A stretch of DNA of 64,000 nucleotides from Dechloromonas sp. Dech2017 (GTDB taxonomy: Bacteria > Pseudomonadota > Gammaproteobacteria > Burkholderiales > Rhodocyclaceae). Shown piece after piece: positions 18,204-26,828 of this stretch. The DNA lies in NCBI GenBank assembly GCA_009469585.1, contig SSXW01000022.1, forward strand, positions 1 through 64,000, written 5' to 3'. Numbering within the stretch: position 1 is the first letter of the stretch; every line of letters begins with the position of its first letter. Below the pieces are notes generated by a model. It saw nothing but the letters and a program-made list of their open reading frames with translations, was not told the origin of the DNA and made no database searches. Position numbers and translations under genes: made by a program.

Positions 18204-19497
18204 GATCGGGATCATAGAGTCGCTGGATCATGAGGCGCGCGGTATCACCCGCCAGGAAGGCAAGGCCATTTTTGTCGATGGCGCCTTGCCCGGCGAGACG
18301 GTCGAGTACGCCAGTTTCCGGAAAAAGGCGAAGTTCGAGCTGGCCAATCTGGTCCGCGTGGTCAAGGCGTCGAACGCCCGTGTCGCGCCGCGTTGCCCGC
18401 ATTTCGGCATTTGCGGCGGGTGCGTCATGCAGCACATGGATCATTCGGCGCAGGTGGCGGCCAAGCAGCGCGTTCTCGAGGACAGTTTGTGGCACATCGG
18501 GCGGGTGCGTCCGGAAAGCATGTTGCCGCCGATCCACGGGGCGCCGTGGGGCTATCGCCATCGGGCCCGTCTCGGGGTCAGGAATATCCCGTCCAAGGGT
18601 GGCGTGCTGATCGGCTTTCACGAGTGGCGCAGCAGCTACATCGCCGACATCAGGACCTGCGCCATCCTGCCGCCGCATGTTTCGGACTTGCTGATGCCCT
18701 TGCGCGGACTGGTTGCCGGCCTGTCGATTTCCGAGCGTCTGCCGCAGATCGAGCTGGCGGTCGGCGAGCAGTGCACGGCGCTTGTCCTGCGCATCCTGGA
18801 GCCCTTGAGTGCCAGGGACGAGAAGCTGTTACGCGAATTTGCCGACCGCCACGACGTGGTCTTCTACCTGCAACCCAAGGGGCCCGACACGGCCTTCCGC
18901 TTTTACCCGAAGGATGGGCCGCGGCTCTCCTATAGCCTGCCCGAGTTCGGTCTCGAATTCGATTTCCGGCCGACCGATTTCACCCAGGTCAATCATGCGG
19001 TCAATCGCGTTCTGGTTCGCCAGGCGCTGCGCCTGCTCGATCCGCAGCCGGGCGAGCGGATTGCCGACATGTTCTGCGGCCTGGGCAATTTCACCTTGCC
19101 CATCGCCCGTTCGGGCGCGCTCGTGGTCGGCGTCGAAGGCAGCCCCGGGCTGGTCGCCCGTGGCCGCGAAAGTGCGGCGGCGAACGGGCTGGCGGATCGC
19201 GTCGAATTCGGCGTGGCCAACCTCTTCGAATGCTCGGAACAGTCTTTGGCAGCGCTCGGCCGATTCGACAAGATGCTGATCGATCCGCCGCGCGAGGGGG
19301 CGGTCGAACTGGTCAAGGCGCTGGGCGGCGAGGCGCCGCGCCGGATCGTCTATGTCTCCTGCAACCCGGCCACCCTGGCACGGGATGCGGCGATCCTGGT
19401 GACGCAGAAGGGTTATCGCTTCGTGTCGGCGGGGGCGGTCAACATGTTCCCGCATACGGCGCACGTCGAGTCGATTGCCGTTTTCGAACGCCCTTGA
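18199..19497 (+). CDS. rlmD: 23S rRNA (uracil-1939-C5)-methyltransferase RlmD
   Basis: 432 residues. An N-terminal TRAM-like region precedes the iron-sulfur cysteines [10 protein letters not shown] (about 66, 72, 75) and RTCAIL (about 154). The methyltransferase core has [17 protein letters not shown] and the catalytic cysteine in [13 protein letters not shown] (about 388). It methylates 23S rRNA using S-adenosylmethionine. I chose GTG at 18199 because a GGAG ribosome site lies six bases before it; a TTG at 18187 would add four residues but has no site. Upstream TAGAATTCGCGC may be a -10 element. A terminator follows at 19522. Confidence 0.93.
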   Translation: MAIGIIESLDHEARGITRQEGKAIFVDGALPGETVEYASFRKKAKFELANLVRVVKASNARVAPRCPHFGICGGCVMQHMDHSAQVAAKQRVLEDSLWHIGRVRPESMLPPIHGAPWGYRHRARLGVRNIPSKGGVLIGFHEWRSSYIADIRTCAILPPHVSDLLMPLRGLVAGLSISERLPQIELAVGEQCTALVLRILEPLSARDEKLLREFADRHDVVFYLQPKGPDTAFRFYPKDGPRLSYSLPEFGLEFDFRPTDFTQVNHAVNRVLVRQALRLLDPQPGERIADMFCGLGNFTLPIARSGALVVGVEGSPGLVARGRESAAANGLADRVEFGVANLFECSEQSLAALGRFDKMLIDPPREGAVELVKALGGEAPRRIVYVSCNPATLARDAAILVTQKGYRFVSAGAVNMFPHTAHVESIAVFERP

Positions 19498-19521
19498 GGG
19501 CCGGACATCGCAGATGTGAAA

Positions 19522-19545
19522 AAGGCGGCCTCGGCCGCCTTTTCG
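19522..19545 (+). terminator. Terminator between rlmD and the BI-1 family gene
   Basis: The 9-bp stem AAGGCGGCC / GGCCGCCTT (19522-19530, 19533-19541) has a 2-base loop, with AAA before it and TTTC after it. It probably serves both convergent genes. Confidence 0.8.
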
Positions 19546-19564
19546 TTACCGGGTTGCGGCTTGT

Positions 19565-20257
19565 TCAGTCGCGCTCGCCGGTGAAGGCCATGATCAGCTG
19601 CAGCAGGCCGACAAAGACGTTGTAGATGTCGAGATAGACGGCCAGCGTGGCGCTGACGTAATTGGTCTCGCCGCCCTGGACGATGCGGCTGATGTCGTAA
19701 AGGATGTAGGCCGAGAAGATGCCGACGACGGCGATCGCGATGGTCAGCGAAAGGGCCGGAATCTGGAAGAAGATGTTGGCGACGGCGGCGAGCAGGACGA
19801 GGATCATGCCGACGAACAGGAACTTGCCCATGCCGCTGAAGTCGCGCTTGCTGACCGAGGCGACGCTGGCCAGGGTGAAGAAGATGGCACCCGTGCCGCC
19901 AGCGGCGAGGGCGATCATCGAGCCGCCGTTGGAAAAGCCCAGGGCGACCTGCAGGATGCGCGACAGCATCAAGCCCATGAAGAAGGTAAAGCCGAGCAGC
20001 AGGGCGACACCGAGGCCGCTGTCCTTGTTCTTTTCGATGCCCCACATGAAGCCGAAGGCGATCGCCAGGAAAAGCATGAAGGAAATCAGCGGGCTGCCAG
20101 CCAGGAAGCTGAAGCCCATCTGGATGCCGACCAGGGCGCCGATGACGGTGGGCACCATGGACAGGCCGAGCAGCATGTAGGTATTGCGCAGAACGCGGTT
20201 CTGCTGGCGGGAAATGTCGGCAGAGCCTTGGCCGGCGATTTCGTAGTGGGTATTCAT
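19565..20257 (-). CDS. Bax inhibitor-1 / YccA family membrane protein
   Basis: 230 residues with about seven hydrophobic segments, starting NTYMLLGLSMVPTVIGALVG and ending AVYLDIYNVFVGLLQLIMAF. The last motif (YLDIYNVF, followed by a charged end) and the DISRIVQGGE loop are the family's signature. Bacterial BI-1 proteins are inner-membrane channels or modulators; YccA interacts with the FtsH protease in E. coli. It is a single gene, convergent with rlmD. Confidence 0.9.
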   Translation of the reverse strand: MNTHYEIAGQGSADISRQQNRVLRNTYMLLGLSMVPTVIGALVGIQMGFSFLAGSPLISFMLFLAIAFGFMWGIEKNKDSGLGVALLLGFTFFMGLMLSRILQVALGFSNGGSMIALAAGGTGAIFFTLASVASVSKRDFSGMGKFLFVGMILVLLAAVANIFFQIPALSLTIAIAVVGIFSAYILYDISRIVQGGETNYVSATLAVYLDIYNVFVGLLQLIMAFTGERD

Positions 20258-20382
20258 GCAGACGATCCTGTTGGGTTGTGACGACGGTTGATAAGACTAG
20301 CCGAGCGCCGGATAAGTTTCAACGCCAACGGCGGCCGTACCGCCGATTTCATCGGTCGGCTATGCTATCATCCGCGCCTTCC

Positions 20383-20470
20383 GGGTCTGTGGCAGAGCGG
20401 TTGAATGCACCGGTCTTGAAAACCGGCGTGGGGAAACCCATCGTGAGTTCGAATCTCACCGGACCCGCCA
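20383..20470 (+). tRNA. tRNA-Ser (anticodon TGA)
   Basis: 88 bases with the long variable arm of class II tRNAs. The acceptor stem is GGGTCTG / CGGACCC. The anticodon stem CCGGT-CTTGAAA-ACCGG gives anticodon TGA (reads UCA). The variable arm is CGTGGGGAAACCCATCG, the T-arm contains GTTCGAATC, and the CCA end is encoded. Confidence 0.95.
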
Positions 20471-20567
20471 AAAACTTCTTCTTTCCGGCACGCTTGCCTT
20501 TGTCGTTGGAACGCTCCGTCGGGATGCGGATCAGGACGGCGGCATCCGAAGCGCCCGCTCGTCGTTG

Positions 20568-20605
20568 CTGCGGTCGACCGGAAAAATCAGCCAAAAATCA
20601 AAATT
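20568..20605 (+). repeat. 34-bp interspersed repeat, copy d
   Basis: CTGCGGTCGACCGG, then AAAAATCAGCC, then AAAAATCAAAATT. It lies between tRNA-Ser and the 3' end of the convergent PEP-CTERM gene. Confidence 0.65.
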
Positions 20606-20630
20606 CAGTAGCCCTCGCGCCGGCCGGCCA

Positions 20631-21446
20631 TCAACGTGTGCCGGAAAGTCGCTGGTCGGGGCTGCGCCGCAAACGACTAACGGTCAGCAGGCTGGCCAGG
20701 CCGATCAGCGCCAAGGCCGGTGCGGCTGGTTCGGGGACGCTGGCGGTCGCCTGGCGCAGGCCGGGGGTGAGGGCGAAATTGTCGATGGCCAGTCCATCGT
20801 CGGCACCGCTGGCGTCGACATCCACCCAGCGAATCCAGAAGCTGGCATTGTTGGCAATATTCAGGCCGGAGAGGGTGGCGCCGATGGCGGAGAAATTGCC
20901 GACCTGGTTGCCGTTTTTCGCCCCGGTCCCCACTGTGTTAGGGGTCACGAAATCGAGCGCGTCGAAGCCGAGGTAGGTGCCGTCGAACAGCGAACTGGCG
21001 TCGGTGCTGTACTGAAAGGCCAGCCGGTCGCTACGGCCGGCGGTCCCCAGGCGCCACTGCTCGCCGATGTAGGCGATGTCCAGCGCGGTGATGGCCGAGC
21101 CGGTATCGTTGCGGAACTGGGCGCCGAAGATCGGGATCAGCGTGCCGCTGCGCAGGCTGCCTAGGGCGCGATCGGTCGCATTGGCAGTGCCGTAACTGTA
21201 GATGTCGCCGGTGTTGCCGGTGCCAGAATCGACGCCATATTGCCCGTTGTTGCGCGCTCCATCGCCGCTTTCGGTCAGCGACCAGCCGTTCGGTAGCAGG
21301 CTGCTGGTGGTCGAGCCGGGCGTGTTGATCAGCGTGTCGAAATTCTCGGCGTAGCTGCCGCCGCTCAGGCTGATCGGGGCGGCATGGCCCCTGCCGGCGG
21401 CAGCCAGGCCGAATAGCAGGGTGAGAGCAAAGCTTGTCTTTTTCAC
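20631..21446 (-). CDS. PEP-CTERM sorting-domain exported protein
   Basis: 271 residues. A signal peptide (FALTLLFGLAAAGRGHA) precedes a Gly/Ser/Thr-rich body containing YAENFDTLINTPGS and DNFALTPGL. The C-terminus is the exosortase sorting signal: VPEP, then the hydrophobic span ALALIGLASLLTV, then SRLRR. Such proteins are exported, cleaved by exosortase and linked to extracellular matrix. The NFDTL...NGW opening resembles proteins with a calcium-binding beta-sandwich or nuclease relatives, but no active site is visible. No exosortase gene is in this window, so the sorting machinery must lie elsewhere. The 3' end sits near repeat copy d. Confidence 0.85.
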   Translation of the reverse strand: MKKTSFALTLLFGLAAAGRGHAAPISLSGGSYAENFDTLINTPGSTTSSLLPNGWSLTESGDGARNNGQYGVDSGTGNTGDIYSYGTANATDRALGSLRSGTLIPIFGAQFRNDTGSAITALDIAYIGEQWRLGTAGRSDRLAFQYSTDASSLFDGTYLGFDALDFVTPNTVGTGAKNGNQVGNFSAIGATLSGLNIANNASFWIRWVDVDASGADDGLAIDNFALTPGLRQATASVPEPAAPALALIGLASLLTVSRLRRSPDQRLSGTR

Positions 21447-21579
21447 GGGTGACTCCAGAGCTGGGAAATGTCCTCGTCGAGGTTTGCCGCGAGTTTGCTC
21501 GGGTGCCGGGTTTATGCCCGTGAAATATCTGGCATTTGTTGCGATCGATCACAAAAACCTGTTGCTTGTGTCGTTTTTA

Positions 21580-22806
21580 CTATAAATCGAGAAAATCGCC
21601 GACCTCCTCGGAGCGCGCCATGGTGTCGGCAAAGCCGAGATCGATCAGGGCGCGGGTGTACGGCTTCTCGAACAGCAGGTAGCTGGTCAGCGTGCCGTTG
21701 CGGCGGTTCATGCCGCCGATGCCGCCGAGCACCATGCGCATCGCCCACGGCAGCGCCCTGGCGTTTTCGGCGGCGATCCGCTCGAGCGGTTCGGAGGGGG
21801 AAATGATCAGCGAGCGGATGGGGCGCAGCGGGATGTCGGAGGTCTCCCGGATGTCCGGCGGAATCGACGACAGGGTCTTGTTGATGCGCTGCATGCGTTC
21901 GATGTCGACAGCCAGGCTATCGAGAAAGATGCTGGATAGCGCATGGCCAGCGATCTGGGCCAGCGACGGGTGGTTGTCCACGCGCCGCCTTTCCTGGAAG
22001 GTCGTTTTCCGTCCGGCGCCGACGATGAGGATGCGCTCGGCACCGAGGTGGATGGCCGGTGAAATCGGCGCCAGTTGGCGCATCGAGCCGTCGCCGAAAT
22101 ATTCGCGGTGGATCTTGGTGGCCGGGAAGATGAAGGGGATGGCGCTGGAAGCGAGCAGGTGGTCGACGCCGATCCGCGAGCGGATGCCGATGCGCTGCAC
22201 GCGCCGCCACGGCTTGGCCGACTCGTGGCCCTGGAAGAAATTGATGTTGTCGCCCGATTCGTATCCGGAGGCCGAGACGCTGAGGGCATGCAGGGAGCCG
22301 TTGTTGATCGAGCGCTCGATACCGCTGAAATCGAAATGCCGGCTGAGCACCTGGCGCAGCGGCGCGTTGTCGAGCAAGGAATTCGGTCGGCTGCGGACGA
22401 TCCAGCCCATGGTCAGGGCCGACAGCCAGCGGGCGCCGGAGAGACCTATGCCAAGGGGATCGGCCCGGTAGATCTGGCTGGCGTGCATGTTGCGCCAGAA
22501 ACTGGCGAGAACGGCGGTGGCCTTGCCGAAGTTGTCGGCCAGGCAGGCGATGCTGGCGGCGTTGATGGCGCCAGCCGAGGTGCCGCACAGGATGGGGAAA
22601 GGGTTCTTGCGGCGGTTCCGGGAAAGCTTGGCGATGGCGAGCAGCACCCCGACCTGGTAGGCGGCCCGGGCGCCGCCGCCGGTCAGGACCAGTGCCGTAT
22701 TGGGCGGATTCCTGCCAGCTGGGGTCATGGCAGGGCGGATGAGCAGTTTGCCGGACCTGAGCTTGGGGCTGTCCCGTTTCTCATTGTTTTCCTCCTCCTC
22801 GGGCAT
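21580..22806 (-). CDS. Patatin-like phospholipase
   Basis: About 408 residues from ATG 22806, or 382 from ATG 22728; neither has a clear ribosome site. Patatin motifs are all present: the oxyanion loop ALVLTGGGARAAYQVGVL, the nucleophile elbow CGTSAGAINA, and the catalytic aspartate in YFGDGSMRQL. These enzymes are serine lipid acyl hydrolases. No signal peptide or transmembrane segment is seen. A strong AGGAGGAGG site lies just inside the longer reading frame but is spaced for an out-of-frame ATG that gives only a 19-residue peptide. It runs downstream of queD on the same strand, with about 50 bases between. Confidence 0.82.
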   Translation of the reverse strand: MPEEEENNEKRDSPKLRSGKLLIRPAMTPAGRNPPNTALVLTGGGARAAYQVGVLLAIAKLSRNRRKNPFPILCGTSAGAINAASIACLADNFGKATAVLASFWRNMHASQIYRADPLGIGLSGARWLSALTMGWIVRSRPNSLLDNAPLRQVLSRHFDFSGIERSINNGSLHALSVSASGYESGDNINFFQGHESAKPWRRVQRIGIRSRIGVDHLLASSAIPFIFPATKIHREYFGDGSMRQLAPISPAIHLGAERILIVGAGRKTTFQERRRVDNHPSLAQIAGHALSSIFLDSLAVDIERMQRINKTLSSIPPDIRETSDIPLRPIRSLIISPSEPLERIAAENARALPWAMRMVLGGIGGMNRRNGTLTSYLLFEKPYTRALIDLGFADTMARSEEVGDFLDL

Positions 22807-22858
22807 CCTCGGGATGCGTTGGCATTTTTGCCAGAGTATAGGGGAAAACGCTTGCCGC

Positions 22859-23311
22859 TCAATCCAGTTGGCTGCGCAGCGCGTCGGCCCAGCAGTTGGG
22901 CGTCTCGTAGAGACGGACGCGTTCGAGCCGGAGATGGTTGCCGTAGGTGTCGCGATACACCGCGTCGAGCCGCTCGAAAGCGATGCGGGCCAGGTTTTCG
23001 GCGGTCGGCACGCGATCCAGGACGACCGTCTTGTGATCGGGCAGCGCGGCCAGGAAGTCGACGATCGCCTTGTCGCCGGCGTAGGCCAGGAAGGCATGAT
23101 CCCATTCGTTAACCAGGTGCTCGTTGGCCAGCGACTTGACCTGCGAGAAGTCCATGACCATGCCGTTGGCGGCATCGCCGGCCTTGTCGATAACGTTGCC
23201 GGAGAGCGTGATTTCGATGGCGTAGCGATGCCCGTGCAGGTGGCGGCACTGGCTTTTGTGGTCGGGGATGCGGTGCCCGGCATCGAATTCGAGGCGGCGG
23301 GTAATCAACAT
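22859..23311 (-). CDS. queD: 6-carboxytetrahydropterin synthase QueD
   Basis: 150 residues from the ATG at 23311 (ITRRLEFDAGHRIPDH). Longer upstream readings cross the divergent promoter. Zinc ligands are His13, His26 and His28 (AGHRIP, HLHGH), the catalytic cysteine is Cys22, and the conserved PTAENLARIAFERL lies towards the C-terminus. It makes 6-carboxytetrahydropterin from dihydroneopterin triphosphate for queuosine synthesis. The next enzyme, QueE, would be a radical SAM protein. The divergent neighbour is a radical SAM protein but does not look like QueE. Confidence 0.92.
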   Translation of the reverse strand: MLITRRLEFDAGHRIPDHKSQCRHLHGHRYAIEITLSGNVIDKAGDAANGMVMDFSQVKSLANEHLVNEWDHAFLAYAGDKAIVDFLAALPDHKTVVLDRVPTAENLARIAFERLDAVYRDTYGNHLRLERVRLYETPNCWADALRSQLD

Positions 23312-23354
23312 GGTGGGTGGCTCGACAAGAAGGCTGCGGATTATACAATGCGCC

Positions 23355-24191
23355 ATGCTCGCCATTAACGATCACCGCCGCGACAGCGCCGGTTTGCGCT
23401 ACGTCTATCCCGTCATCTCGCGCCGGGCCGGCGGGGTTTCGGTCGGCATCAACCTCAATCCCAACAACGCCTGCAACTGGGCCTGCCTCTATTGCCAGGT
23501 GGAGAACCTGACGCGGGGCGGCCCGCCGCCCATCGATCTCGACCTGCTGGAAAGCGAACTGGCCGGCTTTCTCGAAGCCGCCCTGCACGGCGATTTCATG
23601 CAGCGCGAGGTGCCAGGCGAGGCGCGCTGCCTGAAGGATGTCGCCTTCTCGGGCAATGGCGAGCCGACCAGCGCCGGTGAATTTGCCGAGGCGGTGACGC
23701 GGGTGGGCGACGTGCTCGAAGGTTTCGGGTTGGCCGGACAGCTACCGGTCCGGCTGATCACCAACGGCAGCTTGCTGCATCGGGCCGACGTCCGGCGCGG
23801 CATCCGGCAACTGGCCGAGTTGGGCGGCGAGGTGTGGTTCAAGATCGACCGGGCGACGGCGGCCGAGGTTGCCGAAATCAACGGCGTGCCGTGGTCGGCC
23901 GAAAGGACGGTGGGCAATCTGGCAGCTTGCGCCGAACTGGCACCGACCTGGGTGCAAACCTGCTGGTTCGCGCTCGACGGCGCGGCACCTTCGGCCGAGT
24001 CGCAGGCCGCTTATTGCCAACTGCTGCGGCCGCTGGCCGGGCAGCTTGCCGGCATCCATCTCTATGGCCTGGCCAGGCCTTCGTTGCAGCCGGCGGCGCC
24101 GCGCCTGTCAGCCTTGCCGCTGGCCGACCTCAACGATTTTGCGGCGTACGTCGAAAAGGAAACGGGCATCCGGGTGCATGTATCCCCGTGA
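23355..24191 (+). CDS. Radical SAM protein of unclear substrate
   Basis: 278 residues. The 4Fe-4S/SAM cysteines are C40, C44 and C47 in ACNWACLYCQVENL. The SAM-binding GNGEPTSAGEF and the LITNGSLLHRADVR motif follow. FKIDRATAAEVAEING is in the second half. Its overall plan resembles the small 'GNGEPT' radical SAM proteins found in many proteobacteria (wybutosine-like and YfkB-like groups). The CxxxCxxC spacing is standard, unlike the QueE insert architecture. It starts 43 bases from queD on the opposite strand, so a shared promoter region and a tRNA or pterin-related role are possible, but this is inference only. Confidence 0.75.
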   Translation: MLAINDHRRDSAGLRYVYPVISRRAGGVSVGINLNPNNACNWACLYCQVENLTRGGPPPIDLDLLESELAGFLEAALHGDFMQREVPGEARCLKDVAFSGNGEPTSAGEFAEAVTRVGDVLEGFGLAGQLPVRLITNGSLLHRADVRRGIRQLAELGGEVWFKIDRATAAEVAEINGVPWSAERTVGNLAACAELAPTWVQTCWFALDGAAPSAESQAAYCQLLRPLAGQLAGIHLYGLARPSLQPAAPRLSALPLADLNDFAAYVEKETGIRVHVSP

Positions 24192-24230
24192 TGCCCGTTG
24201 TCGCAGCCGGCGCCCCTGGCGGGGCGAAAA

Positions 24231-24536
24231 TCAGGCAGCTTTCTTGGCGTGGCTGCGCGCCGACTTCTTCAGCGACTTGAACAGCTCCGGCTCCTGGGAC
24301 TTCAGGTATTCGACCACTTCCCAGTCGTCGCGCTTGATGCTCTTGATGTCGACCTGTTCAACGTGCACCAGGCGGAGCAGTTCGCGAACCGGCTTGGGCA
24401 TGTTGCGGCCGCTTTCGTAGCGGGAGCCGCCGCTCTGGGTCACGCCGAGGGTGGACCAGAATTGCTGCTGGTTGAGGCCGAGCTTGCGGCGGATTTCGCG
24501 GGCGTCGATCTTTTCGATGGTCTTAACGGTAGTCAT
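24231..24536 (-). CDS. XRE-type helix-turn-helix regulator (101 aa)
   Basis: 101 residues. The helix-turn-helix covers about 12-62: IRRKLGLNQQQFWSTLGVTQ, then SGGSRYESGRNMPKPVRELL. The C-terminal 40 residues are charged (DDWEVVEYLKSQEPELFKSL) and end in a basic tail, RSHAKKAA. The AAGGAG ribosome site lies eight bases before the ATG. The upstream region is AT-rich and carries two palindromes suited to autoregulation. It is a stand-alone regulator; there is no toxin gene beside it. Confidence 0.82.
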   Translation of the reverse strand: MTTVKTIEKIDAREIRRKLGLNQQQFWSTLGVTQSGGSRYESGRNMPKPVRELLRLVHVEQVDIKSIKRDDWEVVEYLKSQEPELFKSLKKSARSHAKKAA

Positions 24537-24548
24537 TGTCCAATCTCC

Positions 24549-24605
24549 TTACGCTAGTGTAATAGGGCTACCCAAGCGTCCTAGCGGTTTATCACTTAGG
24601 TGATA
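24549..24605. promoter_or_regulatory. Two operator-like palindromes upstream of the XRE gene
   Basis: TTACGCTAGTGTAA (24549-24562, imperfect dyad on CTAG) touches the ribosome site of the XRE gene. TATCAC-TTAG-GTGATA (24590-24605) is a perfect 6-bp dyad. Both lie in an AT-rich stretch that continues to about 24700, unlike the GC-rich surroundings. They are candidates for XRE autoregulation. Confidence 0.45.
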
Positions 24606-24808
24606 TGTCGAAGTGTATATATGCTCATGACGTTGTGCAAGTGGTAATCACATTAAATTTGTTAAATACGTCGATAGTGTTTTTACATTTCTCGCGTAAC
24701 CCCATGGGTTTGACCGCGTCATGGCCGGGTCGTGCCGTTATTCTTTCCGAATCGCCGGGGATGTTCTAAGATCGGCGCAATCGATCAAGACAGACGCAGG
24801 AGAAGGCC

Positions 24809-25258
24809 ATGCAGGTTCGCGAAATCATCAAGCTCAAGGGCGGGACGCTGTTTACGGTCAAGCCGCAGCAGTCGCTGGCCTTTGCCATCGATACCATGGC
24901 CGAACTCGACGTTGGTTCGCTGGTTGTCATGGAGGCTGGCAAGATGGTCGGCATGCTGACCTTCCGCGAGGTGCTGCTCGCTCTCAAGGGGCGGGTCGCC
25001 GCGCCGGAAGAGGTGACCGTCGGCGAGGTCATGGTGGCCAGGCCGGTGACGGCTTTCCCCGATATGGAAGCCAACGATCTGCGCCGCCTGATGATCGAAA
25101 AGCACTCGCGCTACCTGCCCGTGCTCGATGGCGACACGCTGATGGGCGTCATTTCCTTCCTCGACGTCGCCAAGGCAGTGCTCGAGGAACAGAGCTTCGA
25201 GAACAAGATGCTGAAGAGCTACATCAAGAACTGGCCGGACGAGCAGTCGGCTGCCTGA
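24809..25258 (+). CDS. CBS-domain protein
   Basis: 149 residues made of two CBS motifs: about 10-60 (FTVKPQQSLAFAIDTMAELDVGSL, EAGKMVGMLTFREVL) and about 75-130 (VMVARPVTAFPDMEANDL, HSRYLPVLDGDTLMGVISFLD). Paired CBS domains bind adenine nucleotides and act as energy sensors. No partner domain is fused. The ribosome site CAGGAGAAGG precedes the ATG. A terminator and repeat copy e separate it from aroC, so it is probably its own unit. Confidence 0.87.
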   Translation: MQVREIIKLKGGTLFTVKPQQSLAFAIDTMAELDVGSLVVMEAGKMVGMLTFREVLLALKGRVAAPEEVTVGEVMVARPVTAFPDMEANDLRRLMIEKHSRYLPVLDGDTLMGVISFLDVAKAVLEEQSFENKMLKSYIKNWPDEQSAA

Positions 25259-25279
25259 CCAGCTTTTCCGGCGATGACC

Positions 25280-25302
25280 AGGCGGCTGCGGCCGCCTTTT
25301 TC
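25280..25302 (+). terminator. Terminator of the CBS gene
   Basis: The 7-bp stem AGGCGGC / GCCGCCT (25280-25286, 25291-25297) is followed by TTTTT. It lies 22 bases after the stop and directly before repeat copy e. Confidence 0.8.
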
Positions 25303-25307
25303 AATTG

Positions 25308-25342
25308 CTGCGGTCGACGGCAAAAAATGGCAATTTTTTGCA
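25308..25342 (+). repeat. 34-bp interspersed repeat, copy e (upstream of aroC)
   Basis: CTGCGGTCGACGGC, then A6, TGGC, and AATTTTTTGC. The right part can form a hairpin, GCAAAAAAT / ATTTTTTGC. It lies about 40 bases before the aroC start. Confidence 0.65.
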
Positions 25343-25384
25343 ACGTGATAAACTGCCTGTCTTACTTGATTCCCAGTTCTGCTC

Positions 25385-26485
25385 ATGTCCGGCAACACGA
25401 TAGGCACTTTGTTTTCCGTTACTTCCTTCGGTGAATCGCATGGCCCGGCCATCGGTTGCGTGGTCGATGGTTGCCCGCCGGGCCTGGCCCTGTGCGAGGC
25501 CGACATCCAGGCCGAGCTCGATCGCCGCAAGCCGGGCACCTCGCGCCACGTCACCCAGCGCCGCGAGCCGGATACCGTCGAGATTCTCTCCGGCGTCTTC
25601 GAGGGGCGGACGACCGGTACGCCGATCGGCCTGCTCATCCGCAACCAGGACCAGCGCAGCAAGGATTACGGCAATATCGCCGAGACCTTCCGCCCCGGCC
25701 ATGCCGACTACGCCTACACCCAGAAATACGGCTTTCGCGATTACCGCGGCGGCGGCCGCTCGTCGGCGCGCGAAACGGCGGTGCGCGTCGCCGCCGGCGC
25801 CATTGCCCGCAAGTGGCTGAAGGAGCGTTATGGCGTGACGATTCGCGGCTGGATGAGCGCCCTCGGGCCGATCGAGATCCCCTTCGTGTCGGCCGACGCC
25901 ATCGGCGGCAACGCCTTCTTCGCGCCGAACGAGGCTATCGTTCCCGAGCTCGAGGCCTACATGGACAACCTGCGCAAGTCGCTCGATTCGGTCGGTGCCA
26001 AGATCACCGTCACCGCCAGCGGCCTGCCGCCGGGCTGGGGCGAGCCGGTGTACGACCGGCTCGATGCCGACATCGCCTATGCCATGATGGGCATCAACGC
26101 CGTCAAGGGCGTTGAGATCGGCGCCGGTTTCGCGTCGGTCGCCCAGAAGGGCAGCGAGCACGGCGATGAAATGACCCCGGCCGGTTTCCTTACCAACCAT
26201 GCCGGCGGCGTGCTGGGTGGCATTTCAACGGGCCAGGATGTCGTGGTCAATATCGCCATCAAGCCGACCTCATCGATTGCCCAGCCGCGCCGTTCGATCA
26301 ACCTGAACGGGGAGGCGATCGAGGTCGCCACCCAGGGGCGCCACGATCCCTGCGTCGGCATCCGGGCGACGCCCATCGCCGAGGCCATGCTGGCTCTGGT
26401 GCTGATTGATCACGCCTTGCGTCACCGCGCCCAGTGCGGTGACGTGGTCTGCACGACACCACGCATCGCGGGGCGTGCTGGCTGA
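25385..26485 (+). CDS. aroC: Chorismate synthase
   Basis: 366 residues, standard length. It makes chorismate from EPSP using reduced FMN. Signatures are [19 protein letters not shown] at the N-terminus, [20 protein letters not shown] in the middle and [20 protein letters not shown] near the C-terminus. It supplies chorismate for the tryptophan genes later in this window. The ATG at 25385 fits family starts. The YdcH-like gene follows in the same direction after 55 bases. Confidence 0.96.
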   Translation: MSGNTIGTLFSVTSFGESHGPAIGCVVDGCPPGLALCEADIQAELDRRKPGTSRHVTQRREPDTVEILSGVFEGRTTGTPIGLLIRNQDQRSKDYGNIAETFRPGHADYAYTQKYGFRDYRGGGRSSARETAVRVAAGAIARKWLKERYGVTIRGWMSALGPIEIPFVSADAIGGNAFFAPNEAIVPELEAYMDNLRKSLDSVGAKITVTASGLPPGWGEPVYDRLDADIAYAMMGINAVKGVEIGAGFASVAQKGSEHGDEMTPAGFLTNHAGGVLGGISTGQDVVVNIAIKPTSSIAQPRRSINLNGEAIEVATQGRHDPCVGIRATPIAEAMLALVLIDHALRHRAQCGDVVCTTPRIAGRAG

Positions 26486-26540
26486 TATTTTTCATACTTT
26501 TTCCGCCCTCCGGCGGGAATGTCGTTACAGGGAGAGAAGC

Positions 26541-26807
26541 ATGCAAGTCGACCATCACGATCTACACCATGAATTCCCGGAGTTCGCCGATGCCATCAAG
26601 GCGCTGAAGGGCGGCAATGCCCATTTCGCCAGGCTTTTCGACAGCTACCATCGCCTGACCGGCAAGGTCGAGAATCTCGAGGAAAATGACATGCCGGTCG
26701 CCGACTTCACCATGGAAGACATGAAGAAGCAGCGCGTCAAGCTGAAGGACGAGCTCTACCACATGCTGCTCGCCTTCCGTTCCGGACAGGAATCTGCCCG
26801 CGCCTGA
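26541..26807 (+). CDS. YdcH-like protein (DUF465)
   Basis: 88 residues. EFPEFADAIKALKGGNAHFA and LFDSYHRLTGKVENLEEN, then DMKKQRVKLKDELYHML, follow the DUF465/YdcH pattern of short, charged, two-helix proteins of unknown function. The ribosome site GGGAGAGAAGC lies just before the ATG at 26541. It lies between aroC and the MFS gene. Confidence 0.82.
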   Translation: MQVDHHDLHHEFPEFADAIKALKGGNAHFARLFDSYHRLTGKVENLEENDMPVADFTMEDMKKQRVKLKDELYHMLLAFRSGQESARA

Positions 26808-26828
26808 TTGCGCCCTGTGCCCGACCGC

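Noticed and set aside
21580-23283. A 567-residue open frame on the minus strand joining the patatin and an antisense-frame part of queD
   Set aside because: The first 160 residues are the shadow of queD in another frame. The patatin motifs start only after about 22730.
23355-24191. Calling the radical SAM gene queE because it sits beside queD
   Set aside because: QueE has a distinctive cluster-binding insertion and a different N-terminus; this protein has the plain CxxxCxxC motif and a GNGEPT region.
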